Below, one piece after another: positions 12,977-13,592 of a stretch of DNA of 13,592 nt. Made by a program: the position numbers and the translations under genes. Source of the DNA: Fidelibacterota bacterium UBA2125 (GTDB taxonomy: Bacteria; Fidelibacterota; Marinisomatia; Marinisomatales; S15-B10); NCBI GenBank assembly GCA_002329125.1, contig DCXX01000144.1, positions 12,014 to 25,605 on the forward strand. The letters are read 5' to 3'. The notes below the pieces were generated by a model that saw nothing but the letters and a program-made list of their open reading frames with translations, did not search any database and had not been told where the DNA came from. The number at the start of each line of letters is the position of its first letter. Within the stretch, counting starts at the first letter, position 1.

Positions 12977-13592
12977 TTATGTAAATCTTTTCTTCGGATT
13001 GAAGGGAAACAGTTTCCAATAAATTCTCATCTTAAGCCACACACCATATAACCCCATCGGTTGGAATATAATAAAGAGGAACATTATAAGCCCGAATATT
13101 AGGGACTGGATGTCCGCCACCTCGATGGCAACAAAGAGTGCCATCCAGTCTTTAAACGCAGGAATCAGCAGAAAATCGAGCAATACAATGAAAACGGATC
13201 CGAGAACGGCGCCATATATTGAACCGGCCCCGCCCACAAGTATCATAATGATAAAATAGATAGAGAGCAGAATATCGAAATGATCCGTACTGATAAAACG
13301 CATGGTGTGTGCAAACAGGACCCCCGCGAGCCCCGCCAGGACGGCGGACATAAAAAAAGCTAAAAGTTTATACCGTGTAAGGTTCACCCCTGCTGCCTCG
13401 GCAGCCCGCTCAGAGTCCCGGATGGCCATAAAGGCCCGGCCTATCTTTGAGTTCATCACTCTTCTTGCCACAACAACTACCGCCACCACAAAAGTGAAAA
13501 TGAGAAAATAGTTGGTCCAGTCGCTGGCAAACTCAAAACCAAAGAGAACAGGATTGGATACCTCCAGACCGGCAGACCCTTCAGTCCACGCC
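12977..13592 (-). CDS. livM: Branched-chain amino acid-type ABC transporter permease LivM, partial (5' end outside window)
   Basis: The last 204 residues of a LivM-type permease; the frame stays open to the window edge, so the true start is outside. The visible part begins AWTEGSAGLEVSNP, matching the TGGSxGL region of the family, followed by a hydrophobic segment (NYFLIFTFVVAVVVVARRV). Next is the cytoplasmic coupling loop GRAFMAIRDSERAAEAAGVN (EAA-like), which contacts the ATPases, then further membrane segments (LLAFFMSAVLAGLAGVLFAH, LLSIYFIIMILVGGAGSIYGAVLGS, SLIFGLIMFLFIIF) and a basic tail (RIYWKLFPFNPKKRFT). The stop is 17 bases before the livK start, so the two are in one operon. A livH permease is expected upstream of the window. 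Confidence 0.93.
   Translation of the reverse strand, partial: AWTEGSAGLEVSNPVLFGFEFASDWTNYFLIFTFVVAVVVVARRVMNSKIGRAFMAIRDSERAAEAAGVNLTRYKLLAFFMSAVLAGLAGVLFAHTMRFISTDHFDILLSIYFIIMILVGGAGSIYGAVLGSVFIVLLDFLLIPAFKDWMALFVAIEVADIQSLIFGLIMFLFIIFQPMGLYGVWLKMRIYWKLFPFNPKKRFT

Overview
The window holds two convergent gene blocks from a diderm, anaerobically living bacterium. Diderm is inferred from a lipoprotein substrate-binding protein. Anaerobic is inferred from the ring-reduction enzymes. A short non-coding gap between the blocks contains the tail of a FlgD-Ig/type IX-secretion-like C-terminal domain, a feature typical of the Fibrobacteres-Chlorobi-Bacteroidetes group and related phyla (Fidelibacterota/Marinimicrobia, KSB1, Calditrichota and others). 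I read the host as probably from that broad group rather than a classical proteobacterial aromatic degrader. This is an inference, not proof.

Plus strand, 1-8227: a tightly packed operon for anaerobic aromatic degradation. It runs: the end of had (6-hydroxycyclohex-1-ene-1-carbonyl-CoA dehydrogenase), oah/bamA (ring-opening 6-oxocyclohex-1-ene-1-carbonyl-CoA hydrolase), dch (cyclohexa-1,5-diene-1-carbonyl-CoA hydratase), an SDR dehydrogenase, then the three subunits of 4-hydroxybenzoyl-CoA reductase in the order 2Fe-2S (gamma), molybdenum (alpha), FAD/4Fe-4S (beta). A complete purH, for the last two steps of IMP synthesis, starts on the base after the beta-subunit stop codon. Chemically, 4-hydroxybenzoyl-CoA is dehydroxylated to benzoyl-CoA by HcrABC. 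A benzoyl-CoA reductase, not in this window, would make the cyclic diene. Dch, Had and Oah then convert the diene to 3-hydroxypimelyl-CoA. The SDR may do the next oxidation.

Gap, 8228-8350: no gene, no tRNA and no clear intrinsic terminator. On the minus strand there is a 31-codon open tail that reads as the end of a secreted FlgD-Ig/T9SS-type domain, cut off next to the acyl-CoA synthetase stop.

Minus strand, 13592-8351: a branched-chain-amino-acid-type (HAAT) ABC transporter operon, read livM (partial, runs off the window), livK-like lipoprotein binding protein, livG, livF, then a long AMP-forming acyl-CoA synthetase. A strong hairpin separates livK from livG. Such transporters and ligases accompany aromatic-acid pathways in other anaerobes, so uptake and CoA activation of aromatic or fatty acids is a reasonable but unproven role.

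I do not see a wholly new system. The most notable points are the aromatic operon in a probably FCB-type host, the conserved 4Fe-4S cysteine pattern in the FAD subunit, purH at the end of the operon, and the secretion-domain remnant at the junction.
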